NCBI GenBank assembly: GCA_951213105.1
Contig: OX578142.1
Span: 114,449,065-114,513,064 of the forward strand
Reading direction: 5' to 3'
DNA length: 64,000 bases
DNA from: Amaurobius ferox
Lineage: Eukaryota; Arthropoda; Arachnida; Araneae; Amaurobiidae
Shown: positions 24,302-36,969 of the stretch, piece by piece
Position numbering within the stretch: position 1 is the stretch's first letter
How the letters are laid out: each line of letters begins with the position of its first letter
Position numbers and translations under genes: made by a program
The notes under the pieces: generated by a model
The model's database searches: none
What the model was told of the DNA's origin: nothing
What the model saw: the letters and a program-made list of their open reading frames with translations, nothing else

Positions 24302-25194
24302 TGAGACGAAGATTAAACTGTAAGGTATGTGCTCATTTCCCCAGGTCATAGACATTATCGCAATCTAATTTTGCTGGTCACATATCTCCCATTACTAGAG
24401 TAATTAAATGATAGTCGATAATTATGATAAATTGTTGTTAGTGATAAATTGATGTTGTAAATAAATTATATTGTTAAGTTAAATAGGCTAGTCTTTTTAT
24501 AATGATTAATGAATTCTTTTCAGGACTTACACAAAAGGTAAAAATAATTGGAGGGTATTGCGGCACAACAACGAGCGATGTACGAGTTAAATGTTAATTC
24601 CACTATATATGAATTTACGGCAATGTTAATGTGATTTAAAATAGTGAATTTAATAATTAAGAGTGACTTGTAATTTCGTATTGCCACAGACAGTATGTAG
24701 CATATTTAAACTGGTATGTAAAATGTTTAATATTGATAAAATGCATTGAAGAGAAGGGTATGCTGTAATTCACAAGTATTATTTATTTAGCATTGTCTAT
24801 GTGCAAAATATTACGAAATAGGGAGAAATATGTAACATCTTTTTTTATAAAATACTTAATAATAAGGAGAAAAATGTGACATTCTTATTTTATTAAATAT
24901 TTAGTAATGAAGAGTTTTTCACAATCTGGAAAATAAAATTATTTTGTCACATTTTGTTATGACAGAGAGTAATGCCTAATGTCTCTTAATGATGGCCAGA
25001 GGAAGATGGCACTTGAAATCTTTATATAACGGTCGATGCACTACAAATAGGATGCAACGTTCGAGTTTGTTACGTTATATTAAACATTAGTTTTGAAAAT
25101 AGTGAAAATTTGGGGGTGATGCAATTTTTTTAGCACCATTGTAATTAGTAATATCTGATCATTTTCTTCCGGAAAAATATTTATGACTAGCAGT
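24302..25194. other. No recognised feature
   Basis: AT-rich sequence with no gene, inverted ends or tandem array that I can support. Confidence 0.4.
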
Positions 25195-26035
25195 ATACTC
25201 GTTCTTCGTACGGAACATACAATATAAAGAAATTTAAAAGTCCCAATCATGTACAAACTCCTATAGTATTCTAAATGGCATTGATATTCAAAATATTCTA
25301 TTAAAATGTATGTAAATCAATGCTCTGAAAAAGGAATTTAAGAATCTTTCTTCTCGTTATACAAAATAATCTTCACACGCAGATTTGAAGTGTACAACAT
25401 CATGGCCTGTTTGTAAACAAATTTACAAAAGAATATCAAATTGAATCAATATATGCCAAAATGAAAGTGCTAAAATTGAAAGATTTACTACTTAAAATTT
25501 CGTGGATTAGAAGATTTACCCTTGCGTTAGATAAACCCATGAGTTTAAAAATTTTTTGCTAAAATAAATCAGGTGGCGTAGTAAATTTAAAATATCAGTA
25601 ATTCCCTTAATCTTTAAACCCGAAAGCGATTATTGATATAATCCAATCAAAAATGCAATTTCGATCAAATTTATTTTATATACATTTCCTTAAATCTGAA
25701 GAGATTTAATAAAAATGGTCTGCTGTATAAACGCATTGTGTTTAATTCCGTTGCTAAGCGACATGATATAATTTTCTTCAAATAAATTAGTGAAAAAAGT
25801 ATCGTCTGCATAATTCTATCTCTATGAAAGGTTTAATTATGCATTTTTTATTAATATCTTGACAACCCCATGTCCTAGAAACTCGAAACATGGACTAAAT
25901 TTTAGTAGGGGTACTTCAAGCCTACCCACAGTGCAGCCGTTTTCCTGTTATGATGAGACAAACTAATAAACACACATACATGCCCACAGACAGACTTTTA
26001 ATTCCATTTATATTGATTGCTTTTATTAATTTATA
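25195..26035 (-). repeat. Dispersed repeat R3, near full-length copy
   Basis: The reverse complement matches 63395-64000: CATGTTTCGAGTTTCTAGGA, CAGATGATA-like and TTAGCAAC[G/A] segments agree. The distal part matches 17455-17765. The outer end carries CGTACGGA. No protein found. Confidence 0.7.
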
Positions 26036-26454
26036 AAAGCAATTAACATGGATTTACGAAATGTAAATATTCCATGTATTAATAATGAACATTAAGCTCA
26101 AAGTCTCTGATAAAGTATTATGTCTTTCAAAAATATACATAATGGAAGAAAAATTTAGAAATCGGAATAAATAGTTTAGGAAAAGATTAACCAGTAAATG
26201 ACAATGGCAAACGCATTGTCGTTTGTTCGCCAAACGGACTTCAGATGGGGAAAAAGATAAATAAAACCATGTATCTTTCTTCCAAGCATTAGATCATTTA
26301 GTGCAGCTTAATAGGCTCTTGATCTAGAAACTTCTACATGATTAATTAATATATTACTTCAAGAACACTTATGTTTTGATAAAATTGGAAGAACATAGTT
26401 TTCGGATTCGAAATTTATTACTTGTCACTTTCCTTATATACATATTATAATGTA

Positions 26455-26560
26455 TAAGGAAAGTATTGCGACGGGGTCGAAAATTCGAATGCAAGTTTTC
26501 AACGGGAGAGCACGTTTCAAGCATCCCTGAATACGAATCAGAGGCTTTTGTGTGAAATGT
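26455..26560 (+). repeat. R2 repeat fragment
   Basis: GGAAAGTATTGCGACGGGGTC and GCATCCCTGAATACGAATC identify the first ~100 bp of R2. The rest is absent. Confidence 0.75.
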
Positions 26561-26623
26561 AATCCAACTAAAAATCGTAAGCATCGCACGTTTCAAAAAT
26601 CATTAGATTCCCTTCTTAAGTAT

Positions 26624-27156
26624 AACAAGAGTGGGCCAGAATGCCCAAATAACCGCAGACTAAGCCGGACAAACAAAAATTGTATGCCACTAGTGTGACG
26701 AAAGGGGAGTAAAGCGATATAAAATGGAAATTTGTCAATTGCAAATCATTGTTGGAGGACTAGTCACCGGTTTTTTTTCTTCTCCTTCATTTATTCAAAG
26801 GTGCTCTTCAGTTTTCGATTTGGATTTCTTTGAAGCTTTTCATATCAATAAAAATGTCAGTAATCTGATAAATGATTTGTCAATGACACCCAATTTCTTC
26901 GAGTTATAGTATGACTGTCTAATCTTTGTTTCTTTGCCTTTTTTTTTTTTTTTTTTTTTTTTGCAAATTCAGTTCTTTTCATTTTATTTACGTTTTCCTA
27001 TTTCCTTCTGAAGTTCACATTCCTTTGATTTTCTATTTTCTTTACTTCCCTTTCGTCACACTAGGTGGCGCTACAATATTGGGTTATGTCATTTAGACAT
27101 GTTCTGTTTGGGCGTCTTATTTTTCGATCATTTGGGCATTCTAGTCCAGTCTTGTT
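26624..27156. mobile_element. MITE-like element with ~100-bp imperfect inverted ends
   Basis: The left end (26624-26715) and the right end (27045-27156) are related in inverted orientation. AACAAG starts the left end and CTTGTT closes the right; AGAATGCCCAAAT and CTAGTGTGACGAAAGGG are shared. A 28-bp T run lies in the centre (about 26936-26963). No clear target duplication is visible, and the superfamily cannot be named. Confidence 0.7.
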
Positions 27157-27423
27157 GCACCAAAGAAGGAATTCCAATAATTTCCGAAACGTATGTATGC
27201 TTATTATCTTTATTTGCGCCGAATTTTACATTGTGATCCAGTTTATTATTGATAGTACGCGTAGTCTTGTTCTTTACTTAAATATAGAATTATTTAAACA
27301 CTGACACAGATTTGAAAGACTCCGCAGAGAGCAGCACTGCTATTTGAATTTATGATTCTACCACAATTTTAAACGGCCAGGCGCTTGATTAGCTAATCAT
27401 TCGCATGTGCAGAGACTGTCAAG

Positions 27424-27426
<3 letters not shown>

Positions 27427-27482
<56 letters not shown>
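27427..27482. repeat. (TA)n tract at the 5' border of PLE copy A
   Basis: An uninterrupted TA tract of about 56 bp, directly followed by PLE-derived sequence. Confidence 0.98.
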
Positions 27483-27483
<1 letters not shown>

Positions 27484-30075
27484 CATAGTAAACATATTAA
27501 AATAAAAGTATTTCACAGTTATCCAATTTTTTTACAATCATCGCACAAATCATTACACAAATTCATTTACAATCATCGATGTTGTACCCAAACTGTCAGA
27601 AAGACTTTGGTGGGAAAATACACACATCCAACAATATGGAACAGCTTTTCCGTATGGACTCAATACGATCATATTTAATGACAACTATAATTTGGAATCT
27701 TGCAAAAATGAAAAACGTAACCCTGTATTACAAGATATCCATTCTGTTATGAAAAGGAGATGGCAAAGGGGAACAAGAAAAAGGAAAAATTTCAGTTATA
27801 AAGAAACTCTTGAAAAGATCGAAACGTTCATAAAAACAGTGTGTGCAGGAATAATAATAAAACCCGGCTGGATCAAAAATCTTATATTTAGTATAAGAAA
27901 ACGTTATATTCAACGCATCTGGTGTTATTTGAAAGTGTATCAACTCGAAAAACAACTAACTGTTAATAATAATGAAAATGCATGTACAAACTACGCTATA
28001 ATGATGGATTTACTGAAACTAAAAGCCAGTACATTAAACATAGTATTGAAATCCTCTCCACAGAAGAAAACTACTACAACAGAGCCTTTTGTTACAACCT
28101 ACAAAAATAAAAATTATGATGGTTTATATATAAAAAGACATATATAAAAAGAAGTAAAACTAGAAGTAGAAACATAGAAGTAAAACTGATTTATAAATTT
28201 GTGCAAACCAATGGTAGAAAAATATTTAATTATAACCGCATAAGTAGAAACATCAATGTATATAAAAGTGAAGAGTGTAATTGTCAAAACAACCCTTATA
28301 TAGATACCCATCATGCGCACATTATCCCTGGAAACCTGGATCTATTGGATGATCACAAGTTAAAATCTATGCTTCAACTTAGTACGAAATTTCGAATACA
28401 AGATTTCACAAATATTAAAAAGGACTTTGAACAAGATTTGAAGAAATTTATATATAAACTCGCCGTAAAATACAGCATGCCAATACAAGCTTTCAAGGAA
28501 TGGCAATACAACCTTATCAAAATGTTCAATCTCCACTACAAAACATTGTGTAAAAAAACGTATTATCCTTCTCTTCAAAATGCAGTCAATAAATATGAAG
28601 ATAAATATGTTATAACTTATACGGATAAAGTTGTATCAAATTACGCTTTCACATGCAGAAAATACTACGTTGATACTTTAAAAAATAGTTATCTTGATAA
28701 ACAAATGCACTCCCTTTTACAACAAAATGGAACATATCTGGTAAATAAAATTAAAACTCTGTATAAAAGCATTGGTATCGAACTTAAAGCAGTTAACTTT
28801 CCATATTTGGTACTCATACCAAAACTTCATAAAAATCCAGTCAAGTTCCGGCCGGTGACAGTGGGATGTGGATCCTATTTAACAATTGCAAATGAAAAAC
28901 TTTTAACTATACTTAAAAATGTTATGATTATACTCAAGAAGCAAGGAACAGTAATGATAAATAATAGTTACGATGTCATCAACCGACTTCCATTTTATAG
29001 CAAGGATATACGTTTCAAAAGTTACGATTTCCGTGATTTATTCAACAACATCAATCTGGAAAATCTATATGAAATTTTGAAGGAACTACATGAAATATAT
29101 GACTTAAAAGATCATATTACATTCAGAAAATACGAGGACTTGATCCGCATTGTGTTGTTTGAAAACATCTTATTTGATGGCACCAACTATTTTCAACAAG
29201 TTAAGGGTATTCCAATGGGAGGGGGATGTTCATCCCTACTCGCCGATCTATACTTGTGTAAATTTGAAAATGGCACTCATATATTACATGAAATGCCATA
29301 TTTTCGTTTCGTTGACGATGTCCTTATTGGGCAATATAAGAATACACCCCAATTTGATTTTACTTTTTATCCAAAAGAACTGGAATTGATTGAGAATATA
29401 AGTTAGGAAGAAGATAGTGTTGATTTTCTAGATATCACACTAAAACATGACAGTAGATATGGTACTTATACCGTCTTATATGACAAGAGAAACAATTTCA
29501 ATATAAAAATCAATCGCATTATTGATTGGAGGTCCAATTTGACCAAAAACATTTTCAGAAATGTCGTCATCGGTCACCTCAAACGAAATCAACGAATTAA
29601 TACTTTCAAGTCTGATTGCATCATGCATAATTGGAATATTATGAAGGAGGCAATAAAACGGAATTATCCAATTGGCTTCCTGACATGTTATTATAATTCC
29701 CTATTTAATACAAAAAAGGGAGAAAATGCTTACTTAAAGGATATGGCAGAGGTATAGAACGATGAAAGTGAAAATAACGAATTGCGCATGCGTGGACTGC
29801 TGTTATATATGATGCACTCCATCTTAACCGACAGGGGCATTTGCTGCAATTCCATTCTTTTCCTTGTGATCCTGGTAGATTCCTATTTGTCTTCTTTGCA
29901 CTTTTTCGAGTGTTTTTGATTTGACACATTTACGGAAGTATGGCTTCTGCATGGCATTGGTACCGTGAGTGTTGCCCGGGCATAAAAGGAGTCTTTTAAA
30001 CGGGAAAGAGGGGTCGCCATCCCCCTCTACCATTTTATGCCTTGCATTTTGTCATTTCCCCTCTTTTTCATATGA
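27483..30075 (+). mobile_element. Penelope-like retroelement copy A (5' truncated)
   Basis: The segment between the TA tracts at 27427-27482 and about 30076-30096 holds a broken reading frame for an endonuclease tail plus reverse transcriptase, then ~300 bp of 3' non-coding sequence. That tail (GTTGCCCGGGC...AGGGGTCGCCATCCCCCTC) recurs at 39900-40000. The GIY-YIG core expected upstream is missing. The 28849-31045 part is repeated at 31135-33333. Confidence 0.85.
27590..29757 (+). pseudogene. Penelope-like reverse transcriptase, decayed
   Basis: In known PLEs this protein copies element RNA into DNA. The first part (27590-28147) opens with W-W-E-N...F-P-Y-G-L-N, the motif that follows a GIY-YIG endonuclease core. 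An 11-bp duplication near 28130 shifts the frame. The main frame (28201-29406, 401 codons) has E-C-N-C near residue 25, PKLHKNP near 207, FRDLFNNI near 282, GIPMGGGCSS near 335 and the catalytic FVDD near 372. A TAG at 29404-29406 interrupts it; the same frame resumes with the C-terminal thumb-like region and ends at 29757. The order endonuclease tail before RT suggests a permuted Hydra/Naiad-like PLE; that subfamily is inferred. Confidence 0.85.
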
Positions 30076-30096
30076 ATCTTATATATATATATATAA

Positions 30097-31043
30097 AATA
30101 TTAAAATCGTAAAACCAATGGTAGAATAGATGAAGTAACTCATAATACACTATCCTAAAAAATTTTTATGCCTACAGAATACAATAAAATAAAATGAATT
30201 TCAACAATAAAGAGGAAATTATAATACATATTACAGTTCAGAAAGCTAAAGATAATCAACAGAAGTCAATGGAGAGGAAACAAAAAAAAAAGGAATATCA
30301 AAATAATCAAGCATTAAACCTTGAGAGCCGGAATTAAACCGGATTAAACCGGAAGAGCTCTAAACCGGAAGAGCTCTAGGCTTAAGAATAGTTCATTTCG
30401 AAAAAATTATTTATCAGGTCCTAATATTTTAAGCAAAATGAACTCAAAAATGCTTGTTTCTGAAACACAAGATAGAATTTATCTATAACCATGTGTTAAT
30501 AGGACGACAAGCATAAATATTGAAAAAATAGAAAGAAAACATAAATACCTTAAAATACACATCAAATGTACAAACGTGACGAGAAAAAAATGACAAGACC
30601 AATGTTGCCATTCGATAAAGAGTAATGAAGTGATTTACTGTTGCCAAAGTGAGTAACAAAACCGTACTGCGTAATGGCAGTAAAATGTGATATTCTACAG
30701 TAAAAGTTGCAAAAAAGAAAGATGAAAATATATTGTAATGTATAAACAAGAGAATGTAGAAGTAAGTCAAAATAAGATACTAAGGAGAGAATATTAAGAA
30801 TTTTAGGCTAATCGAAATTTATTTACTATACCATTTACTAAGTATGCTGGATATTCTTATAATTTACTGGTAATTTTGAGGTTATTTATGTGCAAAGCAG
30901 GAAATTTTTTATCTAATAATCTATAAATTCTAAAAAGTTGATAAAGTATAATATTTCTAAACAATTGAATCGAGTTGCAGGAATTAAAAGGTAATATTTT
31001 ATTAATATTGAATTAAAAAAAATATTTTTATCATATAAATTAG

Positions 31044-31045
<2 letters not shown>
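30097..31045 (-). mobile_element. Fragment of a second PLE family, minus strand
   Basis: 30770-31045 matches 42910-43190 (C-terminal RT region of PLE copy B), and 30170-30770 matches the adjoining non-coding part at about 42300-42900 (shared CAATTGAATCGAGTTGCAGG and GGTAATTTTGAG). It sits between TA tracts at about 30076-30096 and 31046-31127. The small tandem AAACCGGAAGAGCTCTA occurs twice at about 30352-30378. Its plus-strand orientation is opposite to copy A. Confidence 0.75.

Positions 31046-31127
<82 letters not shown>
31046..31127. repeat. (TA)n tract between duplicated PLE blocks
   Basis: About 82 bp of uninterrupted TA, followed by CACGTCA and then the second duplicate. Confidence 0.98.
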
Positions 31128-31132
<5 letters not shown>

Positions 31133-31134
31133 CA

Positions 31135-33331
31135 CGGCCGGTGACAGTGGGATGTGGATCCTATTTAACAATTGCAAATGAAAAACTTTTAACTATACTT
31201 AAAAATGTTATGATTATACTCAAGAAGCAAGGAACAGTAATGATAAATAATAGTTACGATGTCATCAACCGACTTCCATTTTATAGCAAGGATATACGTT
31301 TCAAAAGTTACGATTTCCGTGATTTATTCAACAACATCAATCTGGAAAATCTATATGAAATTTTGAAGGAACTACATGAAATATATGACTTAAAAGAGCA
31401 TATTACATTCAGAAAATACGAGGACTTGATCCGCATTGTGTTGTTTGAAAACATCTTATTTGATGGCACCAACTATTTTCAACAGGTTAAGGGTATTCCA
31501 ATGGGAGGGGGATGTTCATCCCTACTCGCCGATCTATACTTGTGTAAATTTGAAAATGGCACTCATATATTACATGAAATGCCATATTTTCGTTTCGTTG
31601 ACGATGTCCTTATTGGGCAATATAAGAATACACCCCAATTTGATTTTACTTTTTATCCAAAAGAACTGGAATTGATTGAGAATATAAGTTAGGAAGAAGA
31701 TAGTGTTGATTTTCTAGATATCACACTAAAACATGACAGTAGATATGGTACTTATACCGTCTTATATGACAAGAGAAACAATTTCAATATAAAAATCAAT
31801 CGCATTATTGATTGGAGGTCCAATTTGACCAAAAACATTTTCAGAAATGTCGTCATCGGTCACCTCAAACGAAATCAACGAATTAATACTTTCAAGTCTG
31901 ATTGCATCATGCATAATTGGAATATTATGAAGGAGGCAATAAAACGGAATTATCCAATTGGCTTCCTGACATGTTATTATAATTCCCTATTTAATACAAA
32001 AAAGGGAGAAAATGCTTACTTAAAGGATATGGCAGAGGTATAGAACGATGAAAGTGAAAATAACGAATTGCGCATGCGTGGACTGCTGTTATATATGATG
32101 CACTCCATCTTAACCGACAGGGGCATTTGCTGCAATTCCATTCTTTTCCTTGTGATCCTGGTAGATTCCTATTTGTCTTCTTTGCACTTTTTCGAGTGTT
32201 TTTGATTTGACACATTTACGGAAGTATGGCTTCTGCATGGCATTGGTACCGTGAGTGTTGCCCGGGCATAAAAGGAGTCTTTTAAACGGGAAAGAGGGGT
32301 CGCCATCCCCCTCTGCCATTTTATGCCTTGCATTTTGTCATTTCCCCTCTTTTTCATATGAATCTTATATATATATATATATAAAATATTAAAATCGTAA
32401 AACCAATGGTAGAATAGATGAAGTAACTCATAATACACTATCCTAAAAAAATTTTATGCCTACAGAATACAATAAAATAAAATGAATTTCAACAATAAAG
32501 AGGAAATTATAATACATATTACAGTTCAGAAAGCTAAAGATAATCAACAGAAGTCAATGGAGAGGAAACAAAAAAAAAAGGAATATCAAAATAATCAAGC
32601 ATTAAACCTTGAGAGCCGGAATTAAACCGGATTAAACCGGAAGAGCTCTAAACCGGAAGAGCTCTAGGCTTAAGAATAGTTCATTTCGAAAAAATTATTT
32701 ATCAGGTCCTAATATTTTAAGCAAAATGAACTCAAAAATGCTTGTTTCTGAAACACAAGATAGAATTTATCTATAACCATGTGTTAATAGGACGACAAGC
32801 ATAAATATTGAAAAAATAGAAAGAAAACATAAATACCTTAAAATACACATCAAATGTACAAACGTGACGAGAAAAAAATGACAAGACCAATGTTGCCATT
32901 CGATAAAGAGTAATGAAGTGATTTACTGTTGCCAAAGTGAGTAACAAAACCGTACTGCGTAATGGCAGTAAAATGTGATATTCTACAGTAAAAGTTGCAA
33001 AAAAGAAAGATGAAAATATATTGTAATGTATAAACAAGAGGATGTAGAAGTAAGTCAAAATAAGATACTAAGGAGAGAATATTAAGAATTTTAGGCTAAT
33101 CGAAATTTATTAACTATACCATTTACTAAGTATGCTGGATATTCTTATAATTTACTGGTAATTTTGAGGTTATTTATGTGCAAAGCAGGAAATTTTTTAT
33201 CTAATAATCTATAAATTCTAAAAAGTTGATAAAGTATAATATTTCTAAACAATTGAATCGAGTTGCAGGAATTAAAAGGTAATATTTTATTAATATTGAA
33301 TTAAAAAAAATATTTTTATCATATAAATTAG

Positions 33332-33333
<2 letters not shown>
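31135..33333. repeat. Tandem duplicate of 28849-31045 (period 2,286 bp)
   Basis: Starting with CGGCCGGTGACAGTGGG, the block repeats copy A from inside the RT frame through the family-2 fragment to the next TA tract. Only scattered single-base changes are seen (for example GATCATATTAC to GAGCATATTAC, CAACAAGTT to CAACAGGTT, CTACCATTTT to CTGCCATTTT) and a 2-bp TA length change. The shared premature TAG shows duplication after inactivation. Confidence 0.95.
31141..32043 (+). pseudogene. Penelope-like reverse transcriptase, second (partial) copy
   Basis: This is the C-terminal half of the RT, beginning after PKLHKNP and keeping GIPMGGGCSS (about 31495-31525) and FVDD (about 31595-31605). It has the same in-frame TAG (31690-31692) as copy A and resumes to 32043. 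It lacks the N-terminal half, so it cannot encode an active enzyme. Confidence 0.85.

Positions 33334-33405
<72 letters not shown>
33334..33405. repeat. (TA)n tract ending the second duplicate
   Basis: About 72 bp of uninterrupted TA. Confidence 0.98.
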
Positions 33406-33760
<355 letters not shown>

Positions 33761-34139
33761 GTATATATATATATGTGTGTGTGTGTGTGCATGTGTGTGT
33801 GTGTATATGTGTGTATATATGAGTGTGTATGTGTGTCTGTGTATATTTGGTGAATTCAACCTACAAATCTATCCGTTGGCATTTCTATCTGTTGACGAAA
33901 AATTAGCCTTGTTTAACGTAATGTATTCCCTTTTCATTTAATTCCATTACACCCTTTGAGATATTTGCTATCGGCATATTTTTTGCTGCTGCCTTCCAAG
34001 AATTCAGCCCGGTGATATCGGATCTCAGGTATATCTCCGAAAAACGATTAATGGAAGAGGAATAAATTGTTCAGTAAAAGAAATAAGGACTTCTCCATCT
34101 ATATCGTCTAACATGGAGATTACATAGCATTGCAAAGAA

Positions 34140-35280
34140 AGTAGTTGTGTGAAGCATTATATAATTACTAGCATTTAAGCCTGTCAAAGACATGGAAACT
34201 GACACTCTTAAAAATACGGTATTTTTTTAATAAGGCTTATCTCGTTTAATGATGTTTGGCACTTAACGAAAATAGTCGCTTTAATAGAAAATTAACTCAG
34301 TTAGATGCTGTTCCGTGATTGATACAATAAGTGTTCCTTTAATATATGAAGTTCCGTCCTTTTAGGTCACCAGGGAAGTATAATTTTTCAGGAAAAGCTT
34401 ATCGGCGCCCCCCTCCCATTTTTCCCGCAGATATCTTATATATCCATTGTTTGGACCCGTAGATATTCTTTAGGGTATCTACAGGTCTAAACAGTGGGGG
34501 AGGGGGTTCGGATGCCCCCTACCTCCGCGAAGTAATTAAGAAAGGATACAGGTGGTTAAAGTTCTAATCAAATTACATGCGAAAGAAGACATGGACATAA
34601 AGTGATTAACAGGTGACGAGCAAAATATCAACAAAGTATCCAAACAAGGCCAAAGTGAAAATTCGGAGTGAAATGTTACCCCTGCTTTCTAGTATTGGGA
34701 AAGATAGGAAGACTCTATCTATTCTTTAAGATATCTACGATTTTGCCTACTTTTGGGGAAGAAATGGCAAATCCAGCTGAATTAGTCTTTGCCACGAGGC
34801 TGGAACTGTAAATGTTTTAAGATTCAGACATCTAAGCCACCGGGAAAGAAGGAACTTCTGCAGGGACTTTTCGACTTAATGACTTTTCGAAACTCCCCTG
34901 TTTTTTCCACCCTCGTGGAGGGACAAAGTCGAAAATCCGGTACCATCACGTTCTGTCTCGTGGTCGATACTATTTACAAATGTACATTCAGCCTTCTAGG
35001 TTATCGGGGAGCTTACAGAGGGTCTGGATCAACGAGTTAGTATATATACTACCTCGATATATACTACCTCGATGGTCTGGATACATTTTTGGGGAAAAAA
35101 AGATTATCTCCTTCCCCAGAGGGGAAATCAAAAATACCGTTCCGTTAGATTATGTCCTCTAGTTTTCTTATACGTCGCCGAAGTAGGGGGGGGGGGGGGC
35201 GTTTTTTAAAGTGTCTGGAAGGACAAAAACACTGTTAGACAATTATTATACAGATTATCATAGAGCATATGGTTTATAAC
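34140..35280 (+). repeat. Dispersed repeat R4, copy 1, with hairpin and poly-G
   Basis: Landmarks shared with 59940-60380 are TTTAAGCCTGTCAAAGACA, TTTTTTTAATAAG and GTCTGGAAGGACAAAA. A 23-bp imperfect hairpin (34444-34466 with 34475-34497, four mismatches) lies beside C-rich and G-rich runs. An uninterrupted G run is at about 35187-35200. No protein recognised. Confidence 0.55.
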
Positions 35281-35529
35281 ACCAAAAGTAATAAAGAAAA
35301 ATTGAGCAACGTAATTAAATCCCAACGTTATGCTGTATTAAAACTTCATTTGTTTCACTTACGTTGCTTTAAACATCCTTATATTTTACATAAAATGTTT
35401 TTACTTTGGAAAGTATTATTCTAATCAGTTCATTTAAATTAACAATATTTTAAATATATAAGGTTTATTGATAAAAATTCGGTTTTTGATCATTTTATAG
35501 GCCCCACTTCAATAAAAGAAGAAAATACT

Positions 35530-35610
35530 ATCGTCCCTGCAGTTCAATGGATAGAGTGTCAACTAGCCAGGCGAAGATCCGTTTTCCGAATCTCGGTTGG
35601 GACTTGAGTT
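35530..35610 (+). repeat. tRNA-like sequence
   Basis: GCAGTTCAATGGATAGAGTG (D arm) and CCGAATCTCGGTTGGGAC (T arm plus acceptor) lie at tRNA spacing, preceded by GTCCCT which partly pairs with the 3' GGGAC. The acceptor and T stem have mismatches and there is no downstream T-run terminator, so it is called a tRNA-derived relic. It resembles the cores of the 12440-13290 array. Confidence 0.55.
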
Positions 35611-36959
35611 CTTTATTTTACAATTTTTTAAGATTTTACTAGAGTAATACCGATTATTTAGAACAATATCGATATTTTTAAGGTATTTTACTTATTTTTA
35701 ATAATGAAGTGTTTGTTTCTTAGATGAGTGTATTCTCATTGAATAAACTTTGAAATGTTGCAAAATAAACTAGAATTTAAATTTGTTTGGAAAAATACAT
35801 GACAAAGAAATTCAAACAGAAATGTTTGTGAATTTAAAACTTCGTGTAATCTAACTAATTTTTGTACATAAGAATTGAGGAATTTCTCCTTTTATAAATT
35901 TTACAACCAACACAATAGAAGAATAGAAATAAATTGCGGAAGAAAATAAATAAGTTCTTTACCATCTATATATTGATTTATTTTGTATGTCTGATGAAAA
36001 TTTTAAGAAAATGTTTGCCCAAAATTATTACCCCTTCTTTTCTACAACTTGGGAATCACTGGCATAAAATTTTCCATTCCGGTCTGCTTCCTTCTTTTGT
36101 CAATTATCTGTCTACCTTTATCAGCCTTTTGGTTGTTTTTAAGCTATTTTATTTGATGAAGTTAGCTCATATGGACTCCGAAACCAATTCGTTCCTTTAT
36201 ATTTGAAATTAATTTTAGCTGTTAGCTCTAATTAGTTTGCCATTGCTTACAATATTTTCCACTATATATTTTTATTGTTTGTATTATTTACAGCTGATTT
36301 AAGCGAATCATGTTCTTTCGGTTCTGTTGTATTAGGTTTTCTTACTATTCAGTTGTTTCTATTAGCTCTGCTATCTATTCTTCGCCTTATTTTCTGTTAT
36401 TCTTTCTTTCCTTCGTGGTTTTTCTCCTTTCGTGGTTTCCTGCCTATCGTTTTCCTGCCTAATTAGTATGTTCCTCTTTCATTTTTCCCCGTGGCGATGA
36501 CAACACATTTTTCCTGCCTTCAGCCACGTGTGCAGTTCTACATTAGTTGCCGATCTCACTTAAAATAGGTGAGGTCTCACTTCTTCTCGGTCCTAAAAAA
36601 GAGGGCTATTTGATTTTTGAAGCCGGTGGACAAGTTTATTTTTGTGTTTATGTTGAATTTACGAAAAAGAAATTATATTATCGAGTCGATTATAAGCTAT
36701 ATCTCTTTTCTAATTTTATGCTTTCCGTGTAATTAAATTACTGATATTTAACTTTTATAGTATTTTAGTTCAGTATTATTAAGTTCTAATGTACTCAGGT
36801 TTCTATTAAATACTTTTGTAATAAAAACTATATTTAATCTTATTATCTTACGAAAAGCTATTATATATTTCTTTGAGTAAATTTCTCAACATGAAATAGT
36901 ACTTACATTTAAAAGATACCTATACATTTTAAATACTAAGCACTTTAGAAGAAAAATAT
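35611..36959. other. No recognised feature
   Basis: AT-rich DNA with short hydrophobic frames (35934-36206, 36275-36466) that have neither domain motifs nor clear signal-peptide logic. No repeat structure recognised. Confidence 0.4.
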
Positions 36960-36969
36960 TTATTTAATC

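Noticed and set aside
29705..30033. Minus-strand ORFs in the PLE 3' region (and identical ones near 32 kb)
   Set aside because: They are shadows of PLE non-coding sequence and appear twice only because of the tandem duplication.
35530..35610. A functional tRNA gene
   Set aside because: Acceptor and T stems contain mismatches, there is no T-run terminator, and related decayed copies occur in repeats at 12.5-13.3 kb and 20.0 kb.
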